Shown in pieces: positions 44,616 through 53,581 of a DNA stretch of 64,000 bases; the stretch's first letter is position 1; every line of letters starts with the position of its first letter. Position numbers and translations under genes: made by a program. Origin of the DNA: Leptobacterium_A meishanense (lineage in GTDB: Bacteria; Bacteroidota; Bacteroidia; Flavobacteriales; Flavobacteriaceae); the NCBI RefSeq assembly GCF_037645805.1, contig NZ_JBBEXE010000006.1:219596-283595 (forward strand), given 5' to 3'. The notes under the pieces are model-generated. The model saw nothing but the letters and a program-made list of their open reading frames with translations. It did no database searches and had not been told where the DNA came from.

Positions 44616-44867
44616 TTACTTTTTGAACTTTGCGTATTTGTTCTTAAACTTATCAATACGACCGGCTGTATCTACCAATTTAGATTTACCGGTATAATAT
44701 GGATGTGATGTTCTGGAAATCTCCAGTTTTACCAATGGATATTCCGAACCATCTACTTCTATAGTTTCTTTAGTATCTGCTGTAGACTTGGTAAGGAAAA
44801 TATCATCATTAGACATATCTTTAAAAGCTACCAGTCTATAATTCTCAGGATGTATACCTTTCTTCAT
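44616..44867 (-). CDS. rpmE2: 50S ribosomal protein L31, type B
   Basis: 83 residues: MKKGIHPENYRLVAFKDMSN, 'YPLVKLEISRTSHPYYTGKS' and 'DTAGRIDKFKNKYAKFKK'. The length and the absence of the CxxC zinc-ribbon Cys mark the zinc-free type B form (YkgM-like). In many bacteria this paralogue replaces zinc L31 under zinc starvation; in this phylum it is often the only L31, so zinc control should not be assumed. Confidence 0.96.
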   Translation of the reverse strand: MKKGIHPENYRLVAFKDMSNDDIFLTKSTADTKETIEVDGSEYPLVKLEISRTSHPYYTGKSKLVDTAGRIDKFKNKYAKFKK

Positions 44868-45038
44868 CGTAATAATTTTTATACGTCCATTATTTAGGAC
44901 TGCAAATGTAATGATATTTCAGAATATACCAACCGTATTCCTAAAAAAACGAACAAAAATTTTTACCTTTAGATTTGTAACATTTAATTAAACTGTATTA
45001 CTAATTAAACAGTATTAACAAATTTTAACATTATAAAT

Positions 45039-45560
45039 ATGGAAGAACTACAACCAAAAACAGGAAAATTTGCCCTTACCTATGGGTTACTTTTAGGGGG
45101 TATTGGCGTTGTCTTCGGGCTGATGCTCTATTTTATGGATATGCATTACCAAGGAGGCTTTAGCCTTCTAATAGTTAATGTTGTCATCATGCTTGGTGTT
45201 ATAATCTTTGGAATGCGCCAGTTCAAAAAAGCCAATGGAGGCTTTATGTCTTTTGGGCAAGCTTTAAAAATTGGAGTGGGAATTGCTTTAATTGGTGGCA
45301 TTATTGGTGTTTTATACCAACAACTAGTAATTCATGTACTTGATCCCGAGTTTATGAATAAAGCTATGGAAATACAGAGAGCCCAATTATCACAGAACTC
45401 CTCCCTTACCCCTGAGCAAATAGACCAACAACTTGAAATGGGTAAAAAATTCTCTACCCCTCTAATTCAAGTTGCTTTTGGACTCATTGGAAGCCTGTTT
45501 TTTGGGTTTATCCTATCGCTCATTCCGGCATTAGTCATGAAAAAAGCAAAAGATGAATAG
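45039..45560 (+). CDS. DUF4199 domain membrane protein
   Basis: 173 residues with four hydrophobic helices ('LTYGLLLGGIGVVFGLMLYF', 'LLIVNVVIMLGVIIFGMRQF', 'ALKIGVGIALIGGIIGVLYQ' and 'VAFGLIGSLFFGFILSLIPA') and the DUF4199-typical 'FKKANGGFMSFGQALKIG' loop. Function unknown; commonly found directly upstream of a glycosyltransferase like the next gene, 40 bp downstream. Confidence 0.88.
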   Translation: MEELQPKTGKFALTYGLLLGGIGVVFGLMLYFMDMHYQGGFSLLIVNVVIMLGVIIFGMRQFKKANGGFMSFGQALKIGVGIALIGGIIGVLYQQLVIHVLDPEFMNKAMEIQRAQLSQNSSLTPEQIDQQLEMGKKFSTPLIQVAFGLIGSLFFGFILSLIPALVMKKAKDE

Positions 45561-45600
45561 GAATTTGTATTTTTGAACTTATTTTTCAGATGCAAATTTC

Positions 45601-46548
45601 ATGGATATATCAGTAGTAATACCACTACTCAACGAAAAAGAATCTTTAAATGAATTATATGATTGGATTGCACAAGTGATGCAATCCAATCATTTTTCAT
45701 ATGAAGTCTTATTTATAGATGATGGCAGCACTGATGGGTCATGGGAGGCTATTGAACAGTTAGCAGGTAAAAATAAACAAGTTAAAGGGCTTCGTTTTTT
45801 TCGCAACTTCGGAAAATCACAAGCATTACATGCCGGTTTTGAATTAGCTAATGGCGATGTGATCATTACTATGGATGCAGATCTCCAAGACAATCCGGAA
45901 GAAATCCCTGAACTTCACCGCCTCATTACCAAAGAAAATTACGACCTTGTTTCCGGCTGGAAGAAGAAGCGTTACGATGCCATTATAACAAAAAACTTAC
46001 CCTCAAAACTTTTTAATTGGGCTGCAAGGAAAACATCAGGGTTAAAATTGCACGATTTTAATTGCGGGCTTAAAGCTTATAAAAACCAAGTTATAAAAAA
46101 CATTGATGTATATGGCGAAATGCACCGTTATATTCCGGTATTAGCTAAAAATGCAGGTTTTACACGAATTGAGGAAAAGATAGTAAAGCATCAAGCTAGA
46201 AAATATGGAAAAACCAAATTTGGTGCCGAGCGTTTTATCAATGGTTTTTTAGACCTCATCACCATTTGGTTTATTTCTAAATTCGGCAAACGTCCCATGC
46301 ATTTATTTGGGGCACTGGGGGTCCTTATGTTTTTTATCGGTTTATGCTTTGCTTTGTATTTAGGTATTGACAAACTATTTGTAAACCCGACAGGGAGACT
46401 GCTCACACAACGCCCCCATTTTTATATTTCATTGGTAACCATGATTATAGGTACCCAGTTCTTTTTGGCCGGATTTTTAGGCGAAATCATTATTCGCTCT
46501 AAGAGAAGTGATAAACGCTATAAAATTGCTAAAAAAATCAATATATAA
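45601..46548 (+). CDS. family 2 glycosyltransferase, polyprenyl-phosphate type
   Basis: 315 residues. GT-A domain: 'ISVVIPLLNEKESLNELYDW', 'VLFIDDGSTDGSWEAIEQL', 'FRNFGKSQALHAGFELANGD' and the metal site 'ITMDADLQDNPEEIPELHRL'. Two C-terminal membrane helices ('LFGALGVLMFFIGLCFALYL', 'FYISLVTMIIGTQFFLAGFL'). This layout is that of DPM1/GtrB-like enzymes that load a sugar onto a polyprenyl phosphate lipid at the inner membrane. Probably in an operon with DUF4199 and the phosphohexomutase. Confidence 0.93.
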   Translation: MDISVVIPLLNEKESLNELYDWIAQVMQSNHFSYEVLFIDDGSTDGSWEAIEQLAGKNKQVKGLRFFRNFGKSQALHAGFELANGDVIITMDADLQDNPEEIPELHRLITKENYDLVSGWKKKRYDAIITKNLPSKLFNWAARKTSGLKLHDFNCGLKAYKNQVIKNIDVYGEMHRYIPVLAKNAGFTRIEEKIVKHQARKYGKTKFGAERFINGFLDLITIWFISKFGKRPMHLFGALGVLMFFIGLCFALYLGIDKLFVNPTGRLLTQRPHFYISLVTMIIGTQFFLAGFLGEIIIRSKRSDKRYKIAKKINI

Positions 46549-46571
46549 ACAACACAAAACCTCTGTAATTA

Positions 46572-48302
46572 ATGGAAATAAACCTTGAAAATATATTGGA
46601 AAAAGCCCAATCTTGGTTAACCGATATGTTTGACCAAACAACCCAAGACCAAGTAAAACAACTCATAAAAAACAACCCTGACGAACTCAAAGAAAGCTTT
46701 TATAAAGATCTTGAATTTGGTACCGGAGGCATGCGTGGGGTTATGGGCATAGGTACTAACCGGATTAACAAATATACCCTCGGAAAAAACACACAAGGCC
46801 TTAGCAATTACCTAAAAAAAGTATATCCACAAAAAGCCCTTAAAATTGCCATTGCTTTTGATTGCCGGCATAATAGTGACACACTGGCTAAAGTAGTGGC
46901 TGATGTTTTTTCAGCAAACGGAATTACTGTGTACCTGTTTTCAGCATTACGCCCTACACCGGAACTCTCCTTTGCTGTGAAACATTTAGGCTGTCATTGT
47001 GGGATCGTATTAACTGCATCGCACAATCCGCCGGAGTATAATGGTTATAAGGTGTATTGGACAGATGGCGGGCAGCTCGTACCTCCTCAAGACAAAGAAA
47101 TCATTGAAGAGATAAATGCGACTGATTTTACTTCCATTCAATTTAAAGCAAATGAGAAACTTATAAACTATATTGATGATGAAGTTGACGATGCTTTCAT
47201 AACCGCATCTGTAAAAAATGGAAGTTTCAATACACAGGAGAAAGACAATTTCAGTATTGTGTTTACATCACTTCATGGTACATCCATTACCATCCTACCT
47301 GAGGTTTTAAAACGTGCCGGCTATAAAAATGTGCACATTGTTGAAAAACAGGCAACCCCCGATGGGGATTTTCCTACCGTAAAATCTCCCAACCCTGAAG
47401 AACCCGAAGCACTGACACTTGCAATGAAAAAAGCTGAAGCAATAAATGCTGACATGGTAATTGGAACTGATCCGGATAGTGACCGCCTTGGTATTGCCGT
47501 GAGAGACCTTGACGGAAATATGAAGCTTTTAAATGGCAACCAGACCATGATATTGATGACCCGTTTTTTACTCGACCAATGGAAAAGCAATGGAAAATTA
47601 AAAGGAAATGAATTCATAGGCTCTACTATTGTTTCTACCCCTATGATGAGTGCATTGGCAAGTGCCTATGGTATAGAATGCAAAGTGGGGCTTACCGGCT
47701 TCAAATGGATTGCAAAAATGATTGTGGATCACCCTAAACAAACCTTTATTGGCGGTGGTGAAGAAAGCTTTGGCTTTATGGTAGGTGATTTTGTACGCGA
47801 TAAAGATGCTATCACCTCATCATTACTGGCCTGTGAAATTGCCACTCAGGCAAAAGCCAATGGAAGCTCCTTCTATAAAGAATTAATTCAGTGTTACCTC
47901 GATTTTGGATTATACAAAGAACGGTTAATCTCCCTCACCAAAAAAGGGATCAGTGGTGCAGCAGAAATTAAACAAATGATGGTAGCCCTTCGAGAAAACC
48001 CGTTAAAAAGCATTGATGGTTCAAAAGTTGTAATGATAGAAGATTATAACACCTCCGTAGCAAAAAATATGATTACAGGTGAGGAAGCAACTATCAGTAT
48101 TCCAAAATCAAATGTACTCATATACACTACGGAAGACGGCACCAAAATAGCGGCAAGACCGAGTGGCACCGAACCCAAAATAAAATTCTATTTTAGTGTA
48201 AATACCACACTAGAAACTATTGAAGACTATAAAAAAACGGATGATAGTTTGGAAGAAAAAATAAACCGTATTATTTCCGAAATGAACTTACAACAGCATT
48301 AA
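46572..48302 (+). CDS. phospho-sugar mutase (phosphoglucomutase/phosphomannomutase)
   Basis: 576 residues, the long PGM form. 'LEFGTGGMRGVMGIGTNRIN' N-terminal motif, phosphoserine loop 'IVLTASHNPPEYNGYKVYW', metal site 'VIGTDPDSDRLGIAV', sugar loop 'FIGGGEESFGFMVGDF' and phosphate-binding 'AARPSGTEPKIKFYFS'. Interconverts hexose 1- and 6-phosphates. It follows the glycosyltransferase by 23 bp and overlaps the next gene as TAATG. Confidence 0.95.
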   Translation: MEINLENILEKAQSWLTDMFDQTTQDQVKQLIKNNPDELKESFYKDLEFGTGGMRGVMGIGTNRINKYTLGKNTQGLSNYLKKVYPQKALKIAIAFDCRHNSDTLAKVVADVFSANGITVYLFSALRPTPELSFAVKHLGCHCGIVLTASHNPPEYNGYKVYWTDGGQLVPPQDKEIIEEINATDFTSIQFKANEKLINYIDDEVDDAFITASVKNGSFNTQEKDNFSIVFTSLHGTSITILPEVLKRAGYKNVHIVEKQATPDGDFPTVKSPNPEEPEALTLAMKKAEAINADMVIGTDPDSDRLGIAVRDLDGNMKLLNGNQTMILMTRFLLDQWKSNGKLKGNEFIGSTIVSTPMMSALASAYGIECKVGLTGFKWIAKMIVDHPKQTFIGGGEESFGFMVGDFVRDKDAITSSLLACEIATQAKANGSSFYKELIQCYLDFGLYKERLISLTKKGISGAAEIKQMMVALRENPLKSIDGSKVVMIEDYNTSVAKNMITGEEATISIPKSNVLIYTTEDGTKIAARPSGTEPKIKFYFSVNTTLETIEDYKKTDDSLEEKINRIISEMNLQQH

Positions 48303-50125
48303 TGAACTATTTTAAAAAAATACTTCGCTTCGCAAACCCTTATAAAAAATATGCTTACCTGAACATATTTTTTAATGTCCTCTATGCACTATTTAGTGCA
48401 CTTTCGTTTGTGGCATTGATCCCCATGCTCGATGTACTCTTTAAAAAAAGTGAACAGCTACATGTAAAACCTACATATACCGGTATTGGCAATGCCAATG
48501 ATTATATAAAAGACTACCTTAATTACCAAGTAACCCAATACGCCGGGGAAAGCGAAATGAGAGCTCTTATTATGGTCATTACTTTAGTGATTGTACTTTT
48601 CTTCATGAAAAATGCTTTCAACTACCTCGCCATGTACTTTATCACTTTCCTCCGTAATGGTGTGTTAAAAGACATCCGAAATAGTTTGTATGATAAAATT
48701 GTGTCACTTCCGATAGCTTATTTCTCTGAGAAGCGAAAAGGGGATATTATCGCAAGGATCACCTCCGACGTATTGGAAATACAACACTCTTTCCTCTCCA
48801 TTTTAGAATTGATTGTAAGAGAGCCACTTACCATCCTGTTCACTATTGCAGCCATGTTTGTTATTAGTGCTAAGCTCACCATTTTTGTATTCATTTTTAT
48901 TCCTATTTCAGGAATGCTCATTTCCAGGATTGGGAAGTCATTAAAACGAAAATCAGATAAAGTACAAAAAGAACAAGGTGACTTTCTCTCTATTGTAGAA
49001 GAAACCCTAGGAGGTTTGAAAATTGTAAAAGCCTTCAACGCAGAAAAACTGTTTAGTGATAAATTTAGAAATTCTACCGAGCGCTTTTTCCGGTTTTCCA
49101 ATAGCCTGTTGAACCGGCAAAACCTAGCATCGCCTACCAGCGAATTTTTAGGCATTCTGGTCATAGGCATCCTACTTTGGTTCGGTGGTAAGATGGTGCT
49201 TATTGAGCAAACTCTTGATGCATCGTCTTTTATTGCTTATATGGGATTGGCATACAACATATTAACCCCTGCAAAAGCCATCAGTAAAGCTTCCTATAGT
49301 GTTAAAAAAGGAAATGCTGCAGCAGAACGGGTCATTGAGGTGCTCGAAACAGAAAATACTATTAACAACGCACCTGATGCCATTGAAAAACCCATTTTTG
49401 AGAAAACTATTTCCATCAAAAACAGCTCCTTTAAGTATGAAGATAAATATGTCCTAAAAAATTTCTCCCTCGAAATCCCAAAAGGAAAAACCATTGCCCT
49501 AGTAGGGCAATCCGGAAGTGGAAAAAGTACCCTTGCCAATCTTGTAACACGTTTCTATGATGTAAATGAAGGTGCCATAGAAATTGATGGTATCAATATC
49601 AAAAATATTTCCATTCAATCATTACGGAACCTGATGGGCTTGGTAAGCCAGGATGCCATCTTATTTAATGATACTGTGGAAAACAACATTAAGTTAGGAA
49701 AACAAGACGCTACCCATCAAGAAATTGTAGAGGCCGCAAAAGTAGCTAATGCCCATGAGTTTATTGAAAACCTTCCTGAAGGTTACCAAACCAATATAGG
49801 TGATAGTGGTGGAAAACTAAGTGGGGGACAAAAACAACGATTGTCCATTGCGCGCGCCGTATTAAAAAACCCACCCATCATGGTATTGGACGAAGCCACT
49901 TCCGCTTTAGATACCGAGAGTGAAAAACTTGTGCAAACAGCTCTTGAAAACATGATGAAAAACCGGACTTCTATCGTGATTGCACACCGTCTATCAACCA
50001 TTCAAAAAGCTGATCGTATTGTGGTGTTACATCAAGGCAATATTGTCGAAGAAGGCACACACACAGCATTGATAAAGAAAAATGGCACTTATAAAAAGTT
50101 GGTAGAAATGCAGTCTTTCGAATAA
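48302..50125 (+). CDS. ABC exporter, MsbA-like (fused permease and ATPase)
   Basis: 607 residues. N-terminal six-helix ABC transmembrane domain (~1-330; 'LSFVALIPMLDVLFKK', 'KAISKASYSVKKGNAAAERV' coupling), then the ATPase: Walker A 'ALVGQSGSGKSTLANLV', Q-loop 'MGLVSQDAILFNDTVENNI', signature 'GGKLSGGQKQRLSIARAVLK', Walker B 'IMVLDEATSALDTESEK' and H-loop 'VIAHRLSTIQKADRIVV'. Probably flips lipid A or a lipid-linked sugar across the inner membrane; the neighbouring sugar-lipid genes agree with this. Confidence 0.95.
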   Translation: MNYFKKILRFANPYKKYAYLNIFFNVLYALFSALSFVALIPMLDVLFKKSEQLHVKPTYTGIGNANDYIKDYLNYQVTQYAGESEMRALIMVITLVIVLFFMKNAFNYLAMYFITFLRNGVLKDIRNSLYDKIVSLPIAYFSEKRKGDIIARITSDVLEIQHSFLSILELIVREPLTILFTIAAMFVISAKLTIFVFIFIPISGMLISRIGKSLKRKSDKVQKEQGDFLSIVEETLGGLKIVKAFNAEKLFSDKFRNSTERFFRFSNSLLNRQNLASPTSEFLGILVIGILLWFGGKMVLIEQTLDASSFIAYMGLAYNILTPAKAISKASYSVKKGNAAAERVIEVLETENTINNAPDAIEKPIFEKTISIKNSSFKYEDKYVLKNFSLEIPKGKTIALVGQSGSGKSTLANLVTRFYDVNEGAIEIDGINIKNISIQSLRNLMGLVSQDAILFNDTVENNIKLGKQDATHQEIVEAAKVANAHEFIENLPEGYQTNIGDSGGKLSGGQKQRLSIARAVLKNPPIMVLDEATSALDTESEKLVQTALENMMKNRTSIVIAHRLSTIQKADRIVVLHQGNIVEEGTHTALIKKNGTYKKLVEMQSFE

Positions 50126-50143
50126 AATAGCATCCATAAAAAA

Positions 50144-50175
50144 AGACACCCATAGTTGTTAGGATGTCTGTTTTT
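50144..50175 (+). terminator. intrinsic terminator of the exporter operon
   Basis: AGACACCC (50144-50151) pairs with GGATGTCT (50162-50169), one mismatch, and is followed by GTTTTT. It lies 19 bp after the exporter stop. The remaining 220 bp to the next gene hold only the ECF-type element at 50351. Confidence 0.7.
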
Positions 50176-50350
50176 AATGTAAGGATTTGGGAATAATAAA
50201 TCCATTTAAAAGTGGGGCAAAAAAAGAACACCGATGTGTTATTTTGATGATTCAAATGTAGTATAAAAATCTAAATAGTCGATAAAAGGACTAAAATAAT
50301 CGATGAAATACACAAAATTTTAACATTCAAGTCAAAATATGCCCCATTTT

Positions 50351-50380
50351 AAACCTTTTAAGGTATAATTAGTCTAATTA
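50351..50380 (+). promoter_or_regulatory. 30-bp ECF-type element, copy 1
   Basis: AAACCTTTTA, 10 bp, AGTCTAAT. The same two blocks with the same spacing recur at 50936-50965. An AAC-like -35 and GTCTA-like -10 resemble an ECF sigma promoter. It ends 14 bp before the sigma factor's TTG start, consistent with autoregulation. Confidence 0.55.
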
Positions 50381-50394
50381 GTAAAACTCGATTT

Positions 50395-50937
50395 TTGATA
50401 TCTGAGCTTACATTAATCGACCAGCTAAAGGATAAAAAAACGCAAGAAAGCGCGTTTAGGATACTCGTAGGCAATTACAAAGAACAATTGTATTGGCATA
50501 TACGGCGTATGGTACTAAACCATGATGACACAGATGACGTATTACAAAATACCTTTATAAAAGTGTATCGAAACATTGAAAAGTTTAAAGGAGAAAGTGC
50601 CCTGTATAGCTGGATGTACCGCATTGCAACCAATGAAGCGATTAATTTTTTAAATGCCAGGGCAAAAAAACACCATCTCAGTAGTGAAGCGTTACAAGCC
50701 AAACTTGTGGAAAATCTAGAAGCAGATGTGTTTTTTGAAGGCGATACCATGCAATTAAAACTTCAAGAAGCCATTGCTACATTACCTGAGAAGCAGCGAA
50801 TGGTCTTCAATATGAAGTATTTTCAAGAAATGAAATATGAAGAAATATCGACTGTTTTAGATACTTCGGTAGGGGCACTAAAAGCTTCTTACCACCATGC
50901 GACAAAAAAAATTGAAGATTACGTAAAAAACCATTAA
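50395..50937 (+). CDS. ECF-type RNA polymerase sigma factor
   Basis: 180 residues from TTG at 50395 (MISELTLIDQLKDKKTQ); the next ATG would delete part of region 2. Region 2: 'DDTDDVLQNTFIKVYRNIEK' and 'SALYSWMYRIATNEAINFLN'; region 4: 'LPEKQRMVFNMKYFQEMKYE' and 'EISTVLDTSVGALKASYHHA'. Followed by a single-helix membrane protein and a secreted helical protein, a common three-gene ECF module in Flavobacteriia. Duplicated 30-bp elements flank the gene. Confidence 0.92.
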   Translation: MISELTLIDQLKDKKTQESAFRILVGNYKEQLYWHIRRMVLNHDDTDDVLQNTFIKVYRNIEKFKGESALYSWMYRIATNEAINFLNARAKKHHLSSEALQAKLVENLEADVFFEGDTMQLKLQEAIATLPEKQRMVFNMKYFQEMKYEEISTVLDTSVGALKASYHHATKKIEDYVKNH

Positions 50938-50965
50938 ACCTTTTAAGTCTAAAATAGTCTAATAT
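50936..50965 (+). promoter_or_regulatory. 30-bp ECF-type element, copy 2
   Basis: AAACCTTTTA-AGTCTAAAAT-AGTCTAATAT, overlapping the sigma gene's stop and ending 2 bp before the ATG of the next gene. Matches copy 1 in both outer blocks and in spacing. As a promoter it would give an almost leaderless transcript, so a protein-binding or RNA-level role is equally possible. Confidence 0.5.
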
Positions 50966-50967
50966 AT

Positions 50968-51477
50968 ATGGGCAGAAAAGATTTGCATAAAAAAAATACC
51001 GGTTTTATACTTCCCAAAGGGTACTTTGAGGAGTTTGAAGATAGGCTGTTCCATAAACTGAATGAACAACAGCCCGAACCACTTAATAAAAATGGTTTGC
51101 AAGTTCCTGATGGATACTTTGAACATTTCGAGGGCCGGTTATTTGAAAAGCTGGAAAAAGAAACTAAAGTCATCAAACTCAACCCGTATAAAAAATATTA
51201 CTATGCAGTGGCTTCTATCGCAGCTACTATTTTGTTGGTGGTAAGCCTTAATGTTCTTTTAAACCGAAACTCCCTTTCTATGGAAAGCCTTACCAGTACA
51301 GAGATAGAAAACTATATAGACCATACTTCTATAGATGCCTATGACATTGCTCAGTTATATAGCGATGTAAACCTTGAAGACATACAACTGATAACGGAAC
51401 CACTCGCTGATGAGGAATTAATTGATTATTTAGCTTCCGATATTGAACTGTATGAGGAGCTGATTTTAGAAAATTAA
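50968..51477 (+). CDS. single-pass membrane protein, candidate anti-sigma factor
   Basis: 169 residues. The N-terminal cytosolic part has two copies of the motif 'P.GYFE.FE.RLF.KL' ('LPKGYFEEFEDRLFHKL' at ~15-31 and 'VPDGYFEHFEGRLFEKL' at ~46-62). One membrane helix follows ('AVASIAATILLVVSLNVLL', ~87-105), then an acidic periplasmic tail. Position after an ECF sigma gene and the one-helix topology suggest an anti-sigma factor; no classical zinc motif is seen. Confidence 0.8.
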   Translation: MGRKDLHKKNTGFILPKGYFEEFEDRLFHKLNEQQPEPLNKNGLQVPDGYFEHFEGRLFEKLEKETKVIKLNPYKKYYYAVASIAATILLVVSLNVLLNRNSLSMESLTSTEIENYIDHTSIDAYDIAQLYSDVNLEDIQLITEPLADEELIDYLASDIELYEELILEN

Positions 51478-51488
51478 AAATGTACATT

Positions 51489-51953
51489 ATGAAAAAATAT
51501 ATAACCTTCCTTTCTGTAGTACTATTTTTTATCCTTGTTTCAAAAACACAGGCGCAAGAGTATAAACGAGACCGAATTAAATCTTTAAAGATTGCCTTTA
51601 TTACTGAAAAGCTTTCGCTTACTACTGAAGAAGCAGAGAAGTTTTGGCCGGTCTACAATACCTATGATGATAATGTCTATGATTTGCGGAATGTAAAGTT
51701 GCGTGATATAAAAAATAAATTACGGAACGGTAGCTTTCAAACCATGTCTGAAAGTGATGCTAAAAAAGTTCTAGATGAAATAGAGGCTATTGAATCACAA
51801 ATTCATAACGAACAAAAAAAACTTACGCAAAATCTGCGATCAGTCATTTCTGCAAAAAAGATCATCCTATTAAAAAAAGTAGAGGACGATTTTAACCGGG
51901 AGCTTCTTAAACGCCTCCGGGAACGGAAAGGGCAACGGTTTAATAAGAATTAA
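51489..51953 (+). CDS. secreted helical protein of the ECF module
   Basis: 154 residues from MKKYITFLSVVLFFILVSKT (signal peptide); an ATG three codons earlier is possible. The mature part is highly charged and helical: 'KIAFITEKLSLTTEEAEKFW', 'PVYNTYDDNVYDLRNVKLRD' and 'RELLKRLRERKGQRFNKN'. It has the look of Spy/CpxP-like periplasmic proteins; relatives in Flavobacteriia are named 'sensor of ECF-type sigma factor'. Probably senses envelope stress for the upstream sigma/anti-sigma pair (inference). Confidence 0.82.
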   Translation: MKKYITFLSVVLFFILVSKTQAQEYKRDRIKSLKIAFITEKLSLTTEEAEKFWPVYNTYDDNVYDLRNVKLRDIKNKLRNGSFQTMSESDAKKVLDEIEAIESQIHNEQKKLTQNLRSVISAKKIILLKKVEDDFNRELLKRLRERKGQRFNKN

Positions 51954-52012
51954 GGCTTCCAGCATAATGTAATGGAAAAGAAGAAATTAAAAATATAGCA
52001 AGGGCTAACTCG

Positions 52013-52138
52013 CTACTCTTTATCTTTTTTTGATGCATTTATTTTTTGATATACTGAGACAAACCAAAAAATTGCAAAGCTTCCAAGTAAAATACCCAGA
52101 CCTCCAAAGAAAATACCTATCGTAGTTAAATATTCCAT
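52013..52138 (-). CDS. small membrane protein, 41 residues
   Basis: An ORF of MEYLTTIGIFFGGLGILLGS followed by FAIFWFVSVYQKINASKKDK and a final E. A single hydrophobic helix with a basic tail, in an otherwise empty 400-bp gap between two genes. The clean topology argues for translation, but there is no homology evidence. Confidence 0.5.
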   Translation of the reverse strand: MEYLTTIGIFFGGLGILLGSFAIFWFVSVYQKINASKKDKE

Positions 52139-52351
52139 TTTATTATTTACTTTAATTTATTTATAACAATATAGTCGTTCAAATTACTAATTCTTAGTAT
52201 TCTCAGCAAGGAAAACCTTTCTTTTTATAGCATCAATAGTACCTCTTATTATCTACGAAATCTACGGAGACCAGAATGACAAGTCATTTTTTTAGTTGAA
52301 AAACTCCACCCACAATTTGTTATTTCTTTTAAAAAAAGGGATCCCTAAAAA

Positions 52352-53383
52352 TCATCGAAACACCAGCTTCGCTATTCTGTTGTTTCCCGCAGCATATGCT
52401 ATTGTATCATTTACAAAGCGGAGTGTATAAAAACCTTCTTCTGAGAGTGTTCGCCAACTCGTTCCCGCATCATTTGAAAAAGAAATACCGGTGAAACCAA
52501 TCGCTACCAATGCCTTTCCGTCAGAATTAGGCACATATTGTACACAACTTTTATAGCCGGGTTCCTTACCATCGCTTACCAATTGCCAAGTTTTGCCTCC
52601 ATCGCTGGTTACTGCCTTATTTGCAACAGTACCTTCCGGCTTGGTATAATCGCCTCCGATGGCAAACCCATGTTGTTCGTCATAAAAATCAACTGAATAA
52701 ATCCCTTGTGTATTAATACCTTGTATAATAGGTACATCAAACACCTCCCAGATTTGTCCCTTATCAGGTGTGTGAAATACCCGGCTCTTTTCCCCACCGG
52801 AAACCAGCCAAGCATGGTGCCCTACAACAGCAATGTTGGTATTGCTCGCTGCAAAAGCGGCTTCTCCTGCTGTTGTTTTTGGGAGCACATCACATGAAAG
52901 CTTTTTCCATGTTTTTCCGCCATCCCTGGTTATAATTACCGACAAGCAGTCGTCTGTAGGATCGCCCATAGCAATCCCTTCCTGATCATTCCAAAACTTC
53001 ATGGAATCGTAAAATACGTTTTCATGATCTTCACGGTACACCAATTCCATTTTTCCGGTAGCTCCTGTTTTAAAAAGCAGCGCCGGATTCCCGATAGAAA
53101 GCATAAAAAAATCATGCTTTGTACTTGCCACAGCCCTAAATTGCAAGTTGAGGGAATCATATTCCATCCGAGATGTCTTCACTTTTCCGATATCAGGGTC
53201 ATACATCCCATACATGTTCTTACTACCTGCAAAAGCTAGTTTTCCATCCATCACTTCTATAGCTCGAATACTTATCGAATCCTTAAAAACATCTGTAATA
53301 ATAACATCCGTATAGTTGACAGCCTCTTTTTCTTGGCAAGAAACACAAAACAATATGGCTATCAGAATTATATATTTTTTCAT
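52352..53383 (-). CDS. YCF48/BNR-repeat lipoprotein
   Basis: 343 residues. Lipoprotein signal 'YIILIAILFCVSCQEKE'. Beta-propeller repeats of the photosystem-assembly YCF48/sialidase BNR type: 'VIITRDGGKTWKKLS', 'VFHTPDKGQIWEVFD', 'AVTSDGGKTWQLVSDG' and 'ISFSNDAGTSWRTLSEEG'. Anchored to an envelope membrane. It lacks sialidase catalytic residues as far as I can judge, so it is probably a binding or assembly protein. Confidence 0.87.
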   Translation of the reverse strand: MKKYIILIAILFCVSCQEKEAVNYTDVIITDVFKDSISIRAIEVMDGKLAFAGSKNMYGMYDPDIGKVKTSRMEYDSLNLQFRAVASTKHDFFMLSIGNPALLFKTGATGKMELVYREDHENVFYDSMKFWNDQEGIAMGDPTDDCLSVIITRDGGKTWKKLSCDVLPKTTAGEAAFAASNTNIAVVGHHAWLVSGGEKSRVFHTPDKGQIWEVFDVPIIQGINTQGIYSVDFYDEQHGFAIGGDYTKPEGTVANKAVTSDGGKTWQLVSDGKEPGYKSCVQYVPNSDGKALVAIGFTGISFSNDAGTSWRTLSEEGFYTLRFVNDTIAYAAGNNRIAKLVFR

Positions 53384-53581
53384 CTTTTGAATATTATTTA
53401 ATGTGTATCAAGATACATAAATTATATACTATTCAAATCTGCCCTTAAGCTTTAAAATGTTTTTCAGGTCTTATCAACTGAAACCATAAAAAATCAAGTT
53501 ATGAAATTAATCAAACATCTAGTGTTAGTAACAATCAGTACCACTTAAAAACGCTACCTTTGCCTTTCTATTTTTAAATTT

